The notes beneath the pieces were generated by a model. It was not told where the DNA came from and made no database searches. It worked only from the letters and a program-made list of their open reading frames with translations. The translations under genes were made by a program, and so were the position numbers. A stretch of 64,000 nucleotides of DNA from positions 53,499 to 117,498 of the forward strand of contig NZ_JACFSZ010000013.1 of assembly GCF_014805525.1 (NCBI RefSeq). The letters are read 5' to 3'. Source of the DNA: Rhabdothermincola sediminis. Lineage in GTDB: Bacteria; Actinomycetota; Acidimicrobiia; Acidimicrobiales; Acidimicrobilacustridaceae. Below are positions 14,578-24,787 of the stretch, one piece after another (position 1 is the stretch's first letter; the number at the start of each line of letters is the position of its first letter).

Positions 14578-15981
14578 CTACCCGACGGAGCCTTCCATCT
14601 GCAGCTCGATCAGGCGGCTCCACTCCACCGCGTACTCCATTGGGAGGGTGCGGGTGACGGGCTCGATGAAGCCGTTCACCACCATGCCCATGGCCTGTTC
14701 CTGGGAGAGGCCGCGGCTCATCAGGTAGAAGAGCTGCTCGTCGGCCACCTTCGACACCGTGGCCTCATGACCGACGATCGCGTCCCGGGCCCCGACCTCC
14801 ATGTACGGGAAGGTGTCGCTCACGCTGTCCTCGTCGAGGATGAGCGCGTCGCACTGCACGTGGCTCTTGCAGCCGTAAGCGTCGTCCTCGACCCGGACCA
14901 GGCCCCGGTAGGAGGTGCGCCCACCGTCCTTGGAGATGGACTTCGAGACGATCTTCGAGGTCGTCTCGGGTGCGGCGTGGACCATCTTCGCCCCGGCGTC
15001 CTGGTGCTGGCCGCTGCCCGCGTAGGCCACCGACAGCACCTCGCCTGAGGCCTTCGGCCCGACCATGTACACCGCGGGGTACTTCATGGTGAGCCGGGAG
15101 CCGATGTTCCCGTCGATCCACTCCATGTGGCCCTCGGCCTCGACCCTCGCCCGCTTGGTCACCAGGTTGAACACGTTGTTCGACCAGTTCTGGATCGTGG
15201 TGTAGGTGACCCGGGCCGACGGCTTGACCACGATCTCCACCACCGCCGAGTGCAGCGAGTCGGTGGTGTAGACGGGAGCGGAGCAGCCCTCGATGTAGTG
15301 CACCTGGCTGCCCTCGTCCGCGATGATCAGCGTCCGCTCGAACTGGCCCATGTTCTCGGCGTTGATGCGGAAGTAGGCCTGCAGCGGCATCTGGACGCTG
15401 ACCCCGGGCGGCACGTAGATGAACGACCCCCCGGACCACACCGCCGAGTTCAGGGCCGCGAACTTGTTGTCGTTCTTGGGGATCACGGTGCCGAAGTACC
15501 GCTTGACGATCTCGGGGTACTCCCGCAGCGCGGTGTCCATGTCGCAGAAGATGACGCCCTGGCGCTCGAGGTCCTCGCGATTGCGGTGGTACACGACCTC
15601 GCTCTCGTACTGGGCAGTGACCCCGGCCAGGTACTTGCGCTCCGCTTCGGGGATGCCGAGCTTCTCGTAGGTCTCCTTGACCGACTCGGGCAGCTCGTCC
15701 CACGCGTCGACCTGCCCTTCGGTGGGCTTGATGTAGTAGTAGATGTCGTCGAAGTAGACCTCCGACAGATCCCCGCCCCAGTTCGGCAGGGGGCGGCGTT
15801 CGAAGTGTCGGAGCGAACGGAGCCGGTAGTCGAGCATCCAGTCCGGCTCGCCTTTCATCCACGACATCTCCCGGACGATGTCCTCGCTCAGGCCCTTCTT
15901 CGGCTTGAAGACGTAGTCCTCCTCGTCATGCCATCCGAGCTTGTAGCGACTGAGGTCGATGCCGAGATCGGTGGAGGTCAT
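14578..15981 (-). CDS. sufB: Fe-S cluster assembly protein SufB
   Basis: 467 aa, the main scaffold subunit on which clusters form. Family landmarks in order: [51 protein letters not shown] with the Cys implicated in cluster chemistry, [18 protein letters not shown], and [20 protein letters not shown]. The length is normal. I start at the ATG at 15981 (GAGGAG about 12 nt upstream); the ORF extends to 16044 but that would run through the operator and the -10. First gene of the minus-strand suf cluster. Confidence 0.95.
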   Translation of the reverse strand: MTSTDLGIDLSRYKLGWHDEEDYVFKPKKGLSEDIVREMSWMKGEPDWMLDYRLRSLRHFERRPLPNWGGDLSEVYFDDIYYYIKPTEGQVDAWDELPESVKETYEKLGIPEAERKYLAGVTAQYESEVVYHRNREDLERQGVIFCDMDTALREYPEIVKRYFGTVIPKNDNKFAALNSAVWSGGSFIYVPPGVSVQMPLQAYFRINAENMGQFERTLIIADEGSQVHYIEGCSAPVYTTDSLHSAVVEIVVKPSARVTYTTIQNWSNNVFNLVTKRARVEAEGHMEWIDGNIGSRLTMKYPAVYMVGPKASGEVLSVAYAGSGQHQDAGAKMVHAAPETTSKIVSKSISKDGGRTSYRGLVRVEDDAYGCKSHVQCDALILDEDSVSDTFPYMEVGARDAIVGHEATVSKVADEQLFYLMSRGLSQEQAMGMVVNGFIEPVTRTLPMEYAVEWSRLIELQMEGSVG

Positions 15982-16005
15982 GGGTGGCTCAGCTCCTCGA
16001 ATTTC

Positions 16006-16021
16006 TCCTATCCCGATAGTA
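16006..16021. promoter_or_regulatory. SUF operator candidate at the sufB promoter
   Basis: TCCTATCCCGATAGTA. Arms CTAT and ATAG are exact, and the whole aligns to the sufD and sufC sites. On the minus strand it contains TACTAT (16021-16016), a plausible -10, 25 bp before the sufB ATG. Confidence 0.55.
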
Positions 16022-16106
16022 ACAAATCGTCCTCGGAGGCCCACCCCGGCAACCCGGAGTTCTCCGCCGACTAGGATTTGGCCCTCGCACCGGGGCCGGG
16101 GGAACC

Positions 16107-19100
16107 ATGAGCGACACTGCCGAACGCCGGCAGGCCGGCGGACAGGACACGACCGGCACCTCCTCCGTTCGCGGGCTGCTCGCCTCTGCTCCGGTGGGCA
16201 TCGCCGAGTCGGACTCGTCGGGCACGGTGGTGTGGGTCAACGACCGCTGGCGGGAGATCACCGGCGTCGAGCTGCCGACCCCGTTCCCCTACGAGCTGGT
16301 GGCACACCTGGTCCACCCCGGCGATCGCCCTCGGCTCGAGGAGCACTACGCCCGGGCCCGCGAGGGCCTCGAGGAGTTCGAGGTCGAGCTCCGGCTGGTG
16401 CGCGAGGACGGCACGGTCCGCCACGTGCGACTCCAGGGGGCACCGGTGATCGAGGGCGGTGAACTGGTCTCCTTCGTCGGCACGGTCATCGACATCTCGC
16501 AGCTGGTGGAGGCCACGGACGCCCATCGGCGGAGCCAACAGCGGTATCGGGACCTGCTCACCAAGGCGCCGGTGGGTCAAGCCGTCTACACCCCTGAGGG
16601 CGTGATGGTAGAGGTCAACGGGGCGTGGCTGTCGTTGCTCGGCTACGAACCACGAGAGGTGATCGGCCGGAACTCGATCGAGTTCGTCCATCCCGATGAC
16701 CGCGAGGCGACCGTGCAGCTCGGGCTCAGGATGCTCACAGGCGAACTCGACTCGTCGATCTCCGAACGCCGGCTGCTACGCAAGGACGGCTCCGAGGTAT
16801 GGGTGTCGAGCAGCATCACCCTCGAGCGGGAGCTCGACGGTGATCCCGCGTACTTCCACTCCCTGATCATCGATATCAGCGAGCAGAAAGAAGCGGAAGC
16901 GAAGCTGCGCGACCGCGAAGAACGGTATCGGCGCCTGATCGACGAGGCCCCCATCGCGCAGGTGATCGCCCACCTCGACGGGACGCTGGTGGAGGTCAAC
17001 CGGGCGTTCCTCGATCTTCTCGGCACCACGAGAGATGAGGTGTTCGCCCGTGACCCGGTCGACCTGTTCCACCCCGACGACCTGCCGGGCCTGCGGCACC
17101 AGCTCAAGCGCCTGCGGGCCGGTGAGGTGGACCACTTCGAGATGGAGCGGAGGCTCGTGCGAGCCGACGGCTCGCACGTGTGGGTCGCGGGCGGCACCAC
17201 CCTCATCCGGCAGGGCAACTCGATCTACCTGCACTCGGTGATGCAGGACATCACCGAGCGGAAGGTGGCCGACCAGGCGCTGCGCGAGAGCGAAGAGCGC
17301 TACCGGGCGGTGATCGAGGCCTTGCATGACGCCGTCCTGGTCCAGGGTCGCGACCGCCTCGAAGCCGTCAACAGTGCGGCACTCCGACTGTTCGGGCGAC
17401 CGGCGAGCGAGCTCGGGCGTCCTGAGATCTGGGCCGAGATGGATCCCATCGATGCCGCCGGTCGCCCCATCCCCTGGGACGAGCGCGCCACGGCGATCGC
17501 GGTCCGCGAACGTCGACCCGTGCTCGGACACCTCGCCGGGGTGCAGATCCGAGGACGGGGCCGTCGTTGGTGGAACATCAACGCCGTCCCCCGGATCGCC
17601 GACGGTGAGGTCATCGGCGCGGTGACCACCTTCACCGATGTCACGGAGCAGAAGCAGGCCGAGGATGCACTCCGGGAGAGCGAGGCACTCTTCCGCACCC
17701 TGGCCGCCTCGATCCCGATCGGGATCTTCCAGACCGACCGCCAGCATCGCCTGGTGTACGTGAACCCCCGCTGGTCCGACATCACCGAGATCCCTGCGCC
17801 GGAGGCGCTGGGGCGGCGCTCCCCGATCATCGTGCACCCCGACGATCTCGATCGGGTCATCGCCGGCTACGAGACCGCCATGCGCGAGCGGCGCACCTTC
17901 CGTGACCAATACCGGATCATCACCCCGGGCGGGGCGGTCAAGTGGGTCCGGGTGCACGCGACGCAGCTCTACGACCCCGACGCTGGCGAGATGACCGCCC
18001 GGGTGGGCTCGATCGAGGACATCACGCCGCTCATCGCGGCGACCGAGGAGACGACCCGCCTCGCCAGCATCGTCGAGTCCACGAGCGACCTCATCGGCAT
18101 CACCGACTACGCCACCGGACGGCTCACCTACCTCAATCGCGCCGCTCGGGAGCTGTTCGGATTCGCCGACCGGGATCTCGGAGGAACCAGCAATCTCGAT
18201 CTCTACGAACCGGAGGTGTCGGACCTGTGGTTCTCCGCCGTGCTCCCCGTACTCGAGCGCGGCGAGAGCTGGAGCGGTGAGCTCCCCATGCGGGCGGCCG
18301 ACGGCTCAGCCGTGCTGGTGTGGCAGACCCTCACCGCCCAGCGGGGCTCCGACGGGCAGATCACCCAGATCTCCGCCGTCGGTCGCGACGTCACCGAGCG
18401 GCGACGCTTCGAAGCGGAACTTGCCCACCAAGCCACCCACGACGCCCTGACCGACCTCCCCAACCGAGCCCTGCTCCTCGACCACCTCGAGCTGGCGCTG
18501 GCCCGAGCCCAGCGCGACGGCCACCTCGTCGCGCTGCTGTTCCTCGACCTCGACCGCTTCAAGTCCGTGAACGACACCCTCGGCCACGATGCAGGCGACG
18601 CGCTGCTCATCGAGACCGCCGAGAGGATCCGCGAGGGCCTCCGCCCCGCGGACACCGTGGCCCGCCTCGGCGGCGACGAGTTCGTCGTGCTCTGCGAAGA
18701 CGTGCACGACGAGCACCACGCCGTGTCGATCGCCCAGCGGATCCTGTCGGTCATCGAGAGCACGCCCTTCGTGATCGGGGGAGTGGAGGTTCCCAGCACG
18801 GCGAGCGTCGGCATCGCCCTCTCGCCGGGTGGCGATGCCGCCCACCCCGAAGCGCTGCTGCGCGACGCTGACGCGGCGATGTACCGGGCGAAGGAGCACG
18901 GCCGAGCACGCCTGGAGCTGTTCGACGAATCGATGCGCCGCCGGGCCGCACAGCGCATGCAGCTCGCCGACGAGCTCGCCGCCGCGCTCGACGAGGGACA
19001 GATCGTCGTGCACTACCAACCCTGCGTGAACCTCGCGTCGGGGGTGGTGAACGCGGTGGAGGCGCTGGCCCGCTGGGAGCACCCGACCCGGGGCCTGCTC

Positions 19101-19730
19101 CCACCCGGTGAGTTCATCGCGCTCGCCGAGGAGACCGGCCTGATCGTCGGCCTCGGCCTGCGGGTGCTCTCCGCGGCCTGCACGCAGGGCCGGCGCTGGC
19201 AGGACGAGCTGGGCGACGCGGCACCCCGGATCCACGTCAACCTCTCCGCCCGGCAGCTGACCACGGCCAACCTGCCACTGCTCGTGCAAGGGGTGCTCGA
19301 CGCGTCGGGGCTGAAGCCCTCCTCGCTGTGCCTGGAGATCACCGAGAGCGTGCTCATGGACGATGCGCAGGTCTCGATCGACGTCCTCGGCCACCTCAAG
19401 CGTCTCGGGGTGGTGATCGCCATCGACGACTTCGGCACGGGATATTCGTCGCTGTCGTACCTGCGGAGGTTCCCCGTCGACGTGTTGAAGGTCGACCGAT
19501 CTTTCGTCGACGGGCTGGGTCCCGACGCGGAGGACTCGGCCATCGTGGCCGCGATCGTGAACCTGGCCCGCACCCTCGAGCTCGAAGCCGTGGCCGAAGG
19601 GGTCGAGACCGCCGAGCAGCTGGAGTTGCTGCGACGGCTGGGCTGCGGCAGTGGCCAGGGCTTCTACTTCTCGAAACCGTCACCCCCCGAGGTGGTCCGC
19701 GAGGTCCTCACGAAGCCGTACCAGGTGTGA
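16107..19730 (+). CDS. Six-PAS GGDEF-EAL protein (c-di-GMP turnover)
   Basis: 1207 aa without membrane helices, so probably cytosolic. Six PAS units follow each other through about residue 770, most with the C-terminal D[IV][ST]E-type PAC end (for example [26 protein letters not shown]). The GGDEF domain is complete: [20 protein letters not shown] and active site RLGGDEFVV, so diguanylate cyclase activity is possible. The EAL domain is also complete ([37 protein letters not shown]), so phosphodiesterase activity is possible too. Net direction likely depends on PAS ligands. GGGGGAA precedes the ATG. Confidence 0.9.
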   Translation: MSDTAERRQAGGQDTTGTSSVRGLLASAPVGIAESDSSGTVVWVNDRWREITGVELPTPFPYELVAHLVHPGDRPRLEEHYARAREGLEEFEVELRLVREDGTVRHVRLQGAPVIEGGELVSFVGTVIDISQLVEATDAHRRSQQRYRDLLTKAPVGQAVYTPEGVMVEVNGAWLSLLGYEPREVIGRNSIEFVHPDDREATVQLGLRMLTGELDSSISERRLLRKDGSEVWVSSSITLERELDGDPAYFHSLIIDISEQKEAEAKLRDREERYRRLIDEAPIAQVIAHLDGTLVEVNRAFLDLLGTTRDEVFARDPVDLFHPDDLPGLRHQLKRLRAGEVDHFEMERRLVRADGSHVWVAGGTTLIRQGNSIYLHSVMQDITERKVADQALRESEERYRAVIEALHDAVLVQGRDRLEAVNSAALRLFGRPASELGRPEIWAEMDPIDAAGRPIPWDERATAIAVRERRPVLGHLAGVQIRGRGRRWWNINAVPRIADGEVIGAVTTFTDVTEQKQAEDALRESEALFRTLAASIPIGIFQTDRQHRLVYVNPRWSDITEIPAPEALGRRSPIIVHPDDLDRVIAGYETAMRERRTFRDQYRIITPGGAVKWVRVHATQLYDPDAGEMTARVGSIEDITPLIAATEETTRLASIVESTSDLIGITDYATGRLTYLNRAARELFGFADRDLGGTSNLDLYEPEVSDLWFSAVLPVLERGESWSGELPMRAADGSAVLVWQTLTAQRGSDGQITQISAVGRDVTERRRFEAELAHQATHDALTDLPNRALLLDHLELALARAQRDGHLVALLFLDLDRFKSVNDTLGHDAGDALLIETAERIREGLRPADTVARLGGDEFVVLCEDVHDEHHAVSIAQRILSVIESTPFVIGGVEVPSTASVGIALSPGGDAAHPEALLRDADAAMYRAKEHGRARLELFDESMRRRAAQRMQLADELAAALDEGQIVVHYQPCVNLASGVVNAVEALARWEHPTRGLLPPGEFIALAEETGLIVGLGLRVLSAACTQGRRWQDELGDAAPRIHVNLSARQLTTANLPLLVQGVLDASGLKPSSLCLEITESVLMDDAQVSIDVLGHLKRLGVVIAIDDFGTGYSSLSYLRRFPVDVLKVDRSFVDGLGPDAEDSAIVAAIVNLARTLELEAVAEGVETAEQLELLRRLGCGSGQGFYFSKPSPPEVVREVLTKPYQV

Positions 19731-21507
19731 ACGCTCCGGTCCACGTCGAGAACAGCCGGGCGTAGGAGCCCCCTGCCGACACCAGCTCCTCGTGACGGCC
19801 GAGCTCCACCAGCCGCCCACCCTCGACCAGCCCGACCCGGTCCGCCCGGGCGGCGGTGGAGAGCCGGTGGGCGATGACCACAACTGTCCGGCCCTCCATC
19901 AGGCGGGCCATCGCCTCCTCCACCACCAGCTCCGTGCCCGGGTCGAGGTTCGACGTGGCCTCGTCCAGCACCAGCACGGCCGGGTCCACCAGCGCGACCC
20001 GGGCGAGCGAGACCAGCTGCTTCTCCCCCGCGGACAGCCGGGACCCTCGCTCGTGGACCTCGGCGTCGAGCCCGCCGGGCAGCGAGGCGAAGCGGTCGAG
20101 CGCGCCGACGGCAGCCAGCGCGGCCTCGACCTCGTCGTCGGTCGCTCCCGCCCGGGCGAGGCGGATGTTCTCCCGGATCGTGCCGTTGAACAGGAAGCCC
20201 TCCTGGGGCACGACGACGATCCGCTCCCGCAGCGACCGCAGGGTGGCGTCCCGCAGGTCGACACCGCCGAAGGTGACCCGACCCTCGATCGGGTCGTAGA
20301 GGCGGGCCGCCAGCTTGGCCAGGGTGCTCTTGCCGGCGCCGGTCGGCCCGACCAGCGCCAGGCGCTCCCCCGGCGCGACGGCGAGGGACACGTGCTGGAG
20401 CACCGGATCGCCGTCCCGGTAGGCGAAGCTCACGTCGTGCAGCTCCAACGGGCCCTGCCGGGGGAGGTCGACCGCGCCCTGCCGTTCGGGCACGTCCAAC
20501 GGGGTGTCGAGCAGGGCGAAGAGCTTGTCCAGCCCGGCGCCGGCCGACTGCACCGTGTTGAACAGCTGGCTGAGCTGCTGGATGGGCTCGAAGAGGTTGC
20601 CGAGGGTCAGCACGAAGAAGGCGATGGTTCCGATGGTGATGACGTCGCCGATCACCAGCATCCCCCCGACCCCCACCACCAGTGCCGTGGTGCCGAGGCC
20701 GGCGAGCTCGATCACCGGCAGGTACCAGGACTGCACGAACACGGAGTCCATGTGGGCGGCATACAGCACCCGGTTGTGGTGCGCGAAGCGCTGCTCCTCG
20801 AGCTCCTGGCGGCCAAACGCCTGGACGACCCGCACACCCGAGATGCCCTCCTGGAGCCTCGACAGCGTGGCGCCGATGCGGTCACGCACCTCGAGGTACG
20901 CCCGGTTCGAGTCCCGCTGGAACTTGATGCTCGCCGCGACCACCCCGGGCACGGCCACCAGGCACACGAGCAGGAGCTGCCACGAGACCACCGCCAGCAC
21001 GATGATCGACAGCACCAGCAGGAGCGCGTTCATGACGAACATGAGCAGCCCCGTCTGGACGAGCTCGGAGAGGGCGTCGACGTCGGAGGTCATGCGGCTC
21101 ACGATCACCCCGGCCCGCTCCCGGTCGTAGAACGGCATGGAGAGCCGCTGGAGGTGATCGAACACCCGCACCCGCAGGTCGCGCAGGAAGCTCTCGCCGA
21201 CCCGGCCGATCAGCAGGACCTGGGCCCGGTACACGAAGTAGGACGCGCCGGCCACCACGACGAAGCCCACCACCGCCCGGTTCAACGCAGCCCCGTCGCC
21301 GGCGCTGACGCCGGCGTCGATCCCGTAGCGGACGAAGAACGGGCCGGCGAGGATCGATGCCGTCCATGCCACGACCAATGCGGCCGCGGCCGCGACCTGG
21401 CGCCGGTAGGGGCCCAGCAGCCGAGCCGCCCGAACCAGCACCCGGTGTGCCCCTCCGCTGTCGAGCCGGTCCTGCTCGGTCACCGCGACCTCACGCGACA
21501 TCCGCAC
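19708..21507 (-). CDS. ABC exporter half-transporter, subunit with catalytic Glu
   Basis: 599 aa: an N-terminal six-helix exporter domain followed by an ATPase domain. Motifs: Walker A GPTGAGKST, Q-loop VVPQEGFLFNGTI, signature LSAGEKQLVSLARV, Walker B VLVLDEATSNLD with the catalytic Glu, and H-loop IAHRLST. The gene overlaps the upstream exporter gene by 17 bp on the same strand, and the partner has a Walker B Asp in place of Glu, which points to a heterodimeric multidrug- or lipid-type exporter. Its 3' end overlaps the PAS-GGDEF-EAL gene by 23 bp. Substrate unknown. Confidence 0.9.
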   Translation of the reverse strand: MRMSREVAVTEQDRLDSGGAHRVLVRAARLLGPYRRQVAAAAALVVAWTASILAGPFFVRYGIDAGVSAGDGAALNRAVVGFVVVAGASYFVYRAQVLLIGRVGESFLRDLRVRVFDHLQRLSMPFYDRERAGVIVSRMTSDVDALSELVQTGLLMFVMNALLLVLSIIVLAVVSWQLLLVCLVAVPGVVAASIKFQRDSNRAYLEVRDRIGATLSRLQEGISGVRVVQAFGRQELEEQRFAHHNRVLYAAHMDSVFVQSWYLPVIELAGLGTTALVVGVGGMLVIGDVITIGTIAFFVLTLGNLFEPIQQLSQLFNTVQSAGAGLDKLFALLDTPLDVPERQGAVDLPRQGPLELHDVSFAYRDGDPVLQHVSLAVAPGERLALVGPTGAGKSTLAKLAARLYDPIEGRVTFGGVDLRDATLRSLRERIVVVPQEGFLFNGTIRENIRLARAGATDDEVEAALAAVGALDRFASLPGGLDAEVHERGSRLSAGEKQLVSLARVALVDPAVLVLDEATSNLDPGTELVVEEAMARLMEGRTVVVIAHRLSTAARADRVGLVEGGRLVELGRHEELVSAGGSYARLFSTWTGAFTPGTAS

Positions 21508-23317
21508 CGAGCCCCTCCGGCGAGTCGACCGCGGCCAGGATCGCCCGGTACTCCTCGCTGCCGGCCAGCAGCTCGTGGTGGGTCCCCTCCGCGACCACGC
21601 GCCCCGCTCCCAGCACCACGACCCGATCCGCGAGGGCGACGGTCGCCGGGCGGTGCGCGATCACCAGGGTGGTGCGGCCCCTCATCGCCCCGGCCAGCGC
21701 ATCACGGATCTCGTGCTCCTTGTCGGGATCCACGGCGGATGTGGCGTCGTCGAGGATGAGCACCCGGGGATCGGCCACCAGCGCCCGGGCGATCGCCAGC
21801 CGTTGCCGCTGACCGCCCGACAACGAGTACCCCCGCTCGCCGATCTCGGTGTCGTAACCGTCGGGGAGCGATTCGATGAACTCGTGGGCTCCTGCCAGCC
21901 GGGCCGCTCGCACCACTTCTTCCAGACCGGCGTGGGGGTCGGCGAAGGCGATGTTCGCGGCGATGGAGTCGCTGAACAAGAACGTGTCCTCGAACACGAT
22001 GCCGACCGCCCGCCGCAGCTCACCGAGGGGCACGTCGCGGACATCGACGCCGTCGAGGAGGACGCGGCCTTCGTCGACGTCGTAGAAGCGCGGGATGAGC
22101 CGGGCGATGGTGGACTTGCCACTGCCGGTCGCGCCGACGATGGCCAGCGATTCACCCGGCCGGATGTGCAAGTGGACGTGGTCCAGCACGGGCGCCTCCG
22201 CCTCCGGGTGGTAGCGGAACACGACGTCCTCGAAGCGCACGTCACCGAGCCCCTCGTGGCCGTCGCCACCTGACCCGCGGCGCACCCCGGGGAGGTGGAC
22301 GGGCCTCGGCGCGTCGACGATGACCGGGTCGGTGGCGAGCACGTCGTGCACCCGCTGCGCCGCGGCGGCTGCGCGCTGCCCCTGGGCGATGATCATCCCC
22401 AGCATCCGCAGCGGCCAGATCAGCAACACGATGTAGGCGTTGAACGCCACGATGGCGCCGAGGGAGAGCTGGCCGCGGATCACTTGGTGGCCGCCGTAGA
22501 AGAGCACCAGGATCAACCCCACGTTCGGCAGCAGCTCCATGGCCGGCAGGAAGCGTGCCCGGATGCGGGTCGCCCGCATCGACTGGTCGTAGACGTCGTC
22601 GGCCTCCTGCCGCAGCCGGTCGGCCTGCACCTCCTCCGCGCCCAGGCCCTTCACAACCCGCACCCCGCTCACGCTCTCCTCGACCACCGACGCGAGCTGG
22701 GCGGACTCCCGCTGGATGCCCATGACCGCGGGATGCAGCCGCTTCGAGAACCGCCGGCCGAGCACGTTGAGCAACGGCAGCGACCCGAGCGCCAGCACCG
22801 TGAGCACGGGATCCATCGCCACCAGCACCACCGTGACCGCCACCACCGTGACCGCGTTGGAGATGGTCAGCGGGATCAGCACCACGAGCTGCTGGATCTG
22901 CTGGAGATCGGTGTTGGCCCGGCTCATCAGGTCACCGGTCTGCACCCGGTCGTGGAAGCCGAAGTGCAACCGTTGGAGGTGCGCGAACAACTGCTGGCGC
23001 AGGTCGGCTTCGACGGCCCGGGAGACGCGGAAGGCCCAGTAGCGCCGCAGCCCCGTGAACAGCGCGGCCGCCAGCGCGGCGACCGCGATGGCCGCGGTCC
23101 ACCGGCCCAGCGCGGCGGCGTCGCGGGTCAGCATGCCGTTGTCGATGCCGCCCTGGACCAGCGCCGGGACCGCGACCTTGGCCCCGGTCCAGCACAGACC
23201 GACGGTGACCCCCACGGCGAGCCCTCGCCGCTGCTTCCCGAGTGTCTCGCGGATCAACCGCCAGCCGTCGCGGGCGGTGGATGGTTCGAACGGCGCGACG
23301 ATCTCGACCCCCTTCAC
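21491..23317 (-). CDS. ABC exporter half-transporter, subunit with degenerate Walker B
   Basis: About 608 aa: exporter membrane domain plus ATPase. Walker A GATGSGKST, signature LSGGQRQRLAIARA, Walker B VLILDDATSAVDP, H-loop IAHRPAT. The residue after the Walker B Asp is Asp and not the catalytic Glu, as in the degenerate site of heterodimeric exporters such as TM287/288. The start is uncertain: GTG at 23317 gives a normal N-terminus; a TTG at 23365 would add 16 residues and approach the divergent DUF2752 gene. Expected to pair with the downstream gene. Confidence 0.88.
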   Translation of the reverse strand: MKGVEIVAPFEPSTARDGWRLIRETLGKQRRGLAVGVTVGLCWTGAKVAVPALVQGGIDNGMLTRDAAALGRWTAAIAVAALAAALFTGLRRYWAFRVSRAVEADLRQQLFAHLQRLHFGFHDRVQTGDLMSRANTDLQQIQQLVVLIPLTISNAVTVVAVTVVLVAMDPVLTVLALGSLPLLNVLGRRFSKRLHPAVMGIQRESAQLASVVEESVSGVRVVKGLGAEEVQADRLRQEADDVYDQSMRATRIRARFLPAMELLPNVGLILVLFYGGHQVIRGQLSLGAIVAFNAYIVLLIWPLRMLGMIIAQGQRAAAAAQRVHDVLATDPVIVDAPRPVHLPGVRRGSGGDGHEGLGDVRFEDVVFRYHPEAEAPVLDHVHLHIRPGESLAIVGATGSGKSTIARLIPRFYDVDEGRVLLDGVDVRDVPLGELRRAVGIVFEDTFLFSDSIAANIAFADPHAGLEEVVRAARLAGAHEFIESLPDGYDTEIGERGYSLSGGQRQRLAIARALVADPRVLILDDATSAVDPDKEHEIRDALAGAMRGRTTLVIAHRPATVALADRVVVLGAGRVVAEGTHHELLAGSEEYRAILAAVDSPEGLGADVA

Positions 23318-23379
23318 GCTCGTCGACGGGCGCCAGGCTACCGAGGCCCCCCGGAGCCACCCCAACGGGATCGGTCGGG

Positions 23380-23385
23380 TAGCCT
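23380..23385 (+). promoter_or_regulatory. Candidate -10 element (TAGCCT) of the DUF2752 gene
   Basis: TANNNT hexamer ending 6 nt before the GTG at 23392, identical in sequence and spacing to that of the MBL-fold gene. Confidence 0.45.
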
Positions 23386-23391
23386 GCGCTC

Positions 23392-23859
23392 GTGGCCGGC
23401 ACCGATCTGCGAGACCGACCTGCCCCTCCCGCCCCGCTGGGCCCGGCTCGGCGCTGGCGGGACGCGGCCCAGCCGCTCCTGCTGGGAGGGGCCATCGCCG
23501 TCGGTTGCGCGTACGTCGCCATCCAGAACCCGAACGAGTCCTCCGCGTACCCCCAGTGCCCGTTCAAGGCCATGACCGGTCTCGACTGCCCCGGCTGCGG
23601 CATGACCCGGGCCGTGTACGCGCTCCTCCACGGTGACCTGCTGCGGGCTGCGAGCCACAACCTGTTGCTCGTGGTGGCGCTGCCGCTGCTGGCCTACCTG
23701 GTGGGCCGCTGGACGCTGTCGAGCATCGGGGTCACCCTCCGCCCCGCGCCGACCTGGCGCCCCTGGATGACCTGGAGCATGCTGATCTTCGTGCTCGCGT
23801 TCGCGGTGGTACGCAACGTCCCCGGCACGCCACTGTCCTGGCTGGACTCCGCCGCCTGA
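23392..23859 (+). CDS. DUF2752 membrane protein
   Basis: 155 aa. The DUF2752 hallmark CPFKAMTGLDCPGCGMTRA is at about residues 54-72, with the CPGCGMTR core in a short loop after the first membrane segment. Hydrophobic segments follow at LLLVVALPLLAYLVG and MTWSMLIFVLAFAVV. The family is widespread and uncharacterised; the paired Cys suggest redox or metal chemistry at the membrane, which is inference. It is divergent from the ABC exporter genes. Confidence 0.88.
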   Translation: MAGTDLRDRPAPPAPLGPARRWRDAAQPLLLGGAIAVGCAYVAIQNPNESSAYPQCPFKAMTGLDCPGCGMTRAVYALLHGDLLRAASHNLLLVVALPLLAYLVGRWTLSSIGVTLRPAPTWRPWMTWSMLIFVLAFAVVRNVPGTPLSWLDSAA

Positions 23860-23876
23860 TCCGCCCGGAGGGGGCG

Positions 23877-24641
23877 CTACTTCGACCGCTTCGGCTTGTG
23901 CTTGGCGTGGTGCTGCGCCGCGGCCAGCGCCGCCCCCACGATCCCGGCCTGGTTCAGCAGCCGGGCCGCCACCATCTCGGTGCGGCACTCGATGTAGGGG
24001 AAGAACCTGTCGGCCCGCTTGGAGATGCCACCGCCGATGATGAACAGGTCCGGCCAGAGCAGGTCCTCGAGCAGCCGCAGGTACTCGCCCACGCGCCCAC
24101 CCCAGGTCGGGTAGTCGAGGTTCTCCCGCTCGCGCACCAGCTCGGAGGCGTACTTCTCGGCGTCACCGCCGTGCAGCGGGAGGTGTCCGAGCTCCGTGTT
24201 GGGCACCAGGACCCCGTCGTGGAGCACCGCCGTACCGATCCCCGTCCCCAAGGTGACGGTGATGACCAGCCCGCCTCGCGCCGCGGCCGCACCGAAGGCG
24301 GTCTCGGCCAGACCTGCCGCGTCGGCGTCGTTGAGGACGGTCACCGGGCAACCGGTCGCCCTGCCGAAGGTCGCGGCGGCATCCTGGCCGATCCACTCCG
24401 GCACCAGGTTGGCGGCGGTGTGGATCGCGCCGTCCTTCGTGACCCCGGGGAAGGTGCATCCGACCGGTCCATCCCAGTCGAAGTGGCGCACGATGGTGGC
24501 CAGCACGGAGGAGACGTTCGCCGGGTCCGGGTGCTCGGGGGTGAGCAACCGGACCCGATCCGTCTTGAGCACCCCTCGCTTCGTGTCGACGACGGCCCCT
24601 TTGATCCCGGTGCCCCCGATGTCGATACCGAGAACCTTCAC
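23877..24641 (-). CDS. ppgK: Polyphosphate glucokinase
   Basis: 254-aa ROK-family sugar kinase. GIDIGGTGIKGAVVD is the phosphate-binding N-terminus, VLNDADAAG carries the catalytic Asp, and VTLGTGIGTAVLHDG the second phosphate motif; LPLHGGDAEKYAS and the short length match the polyphosphate-using glucokinases of actinobacteria. Cytoplasmic glucose is phosphorylated with inorganic polyphosphate (often also ATP). The GTG at 24641 has GGAG 6 nt upstream; the ORF extends to 24758 without support. The Lys-rich tail (HHAKHKPKRSK) is unusual and might help bind polyphosphate. Pgi and Gnd follow at 27-31 kb. Confidence 0.9.
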   Translation of the reverse strand: MKVLGIDIGGTGIKGAVVDTKRGVLKTDRVRLLTPEHPDPANVSSVLATIVRHFDWDGPVGCTFPGVTKDGAIHTAANLVPEWIGQDAAATFGRATGCPVTVLNDADAAGLAETAFGAAAARGGLVITVTLGTGIGTAVLHDGVLVPNTELGHLPLHGGDAEKYASELVRERENLDYPTWGGRVGEYLRLLEDLLWPDLFIIGGGISKRADRFFPYIECRTEMVAARLLNQAGIVGAALAAAQHHAKHKPKRSK

Positions 24642-24774
24642 GCACTCTCCTTGGATCGGCTCCTTCGGTCGGGCCCGCTCGCCAGTCTCGCGCGCCACCC
24701 GGATCCGTTGGCAGGAGACCGACCGGACAGCGCCGGGAAGCCTTGCATCCGGGTGCATCCAGCCGGCGACTCCC

Positions 24775-24780
24775 TACCCT
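24775..24780 (+). promoter_or_regulatory. Candidate -10 element (TACCCT) of the AmrS-AmrB-AmrA operon
   Basis: TANNNT hexamer 7 nt before the ATG at 24788 (4 nt before the GTG at 24785). This supports the short start and a leaderless operon mRNA. Confidence 0.4.
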
Positions 24781-24787
24781 GAACGTG

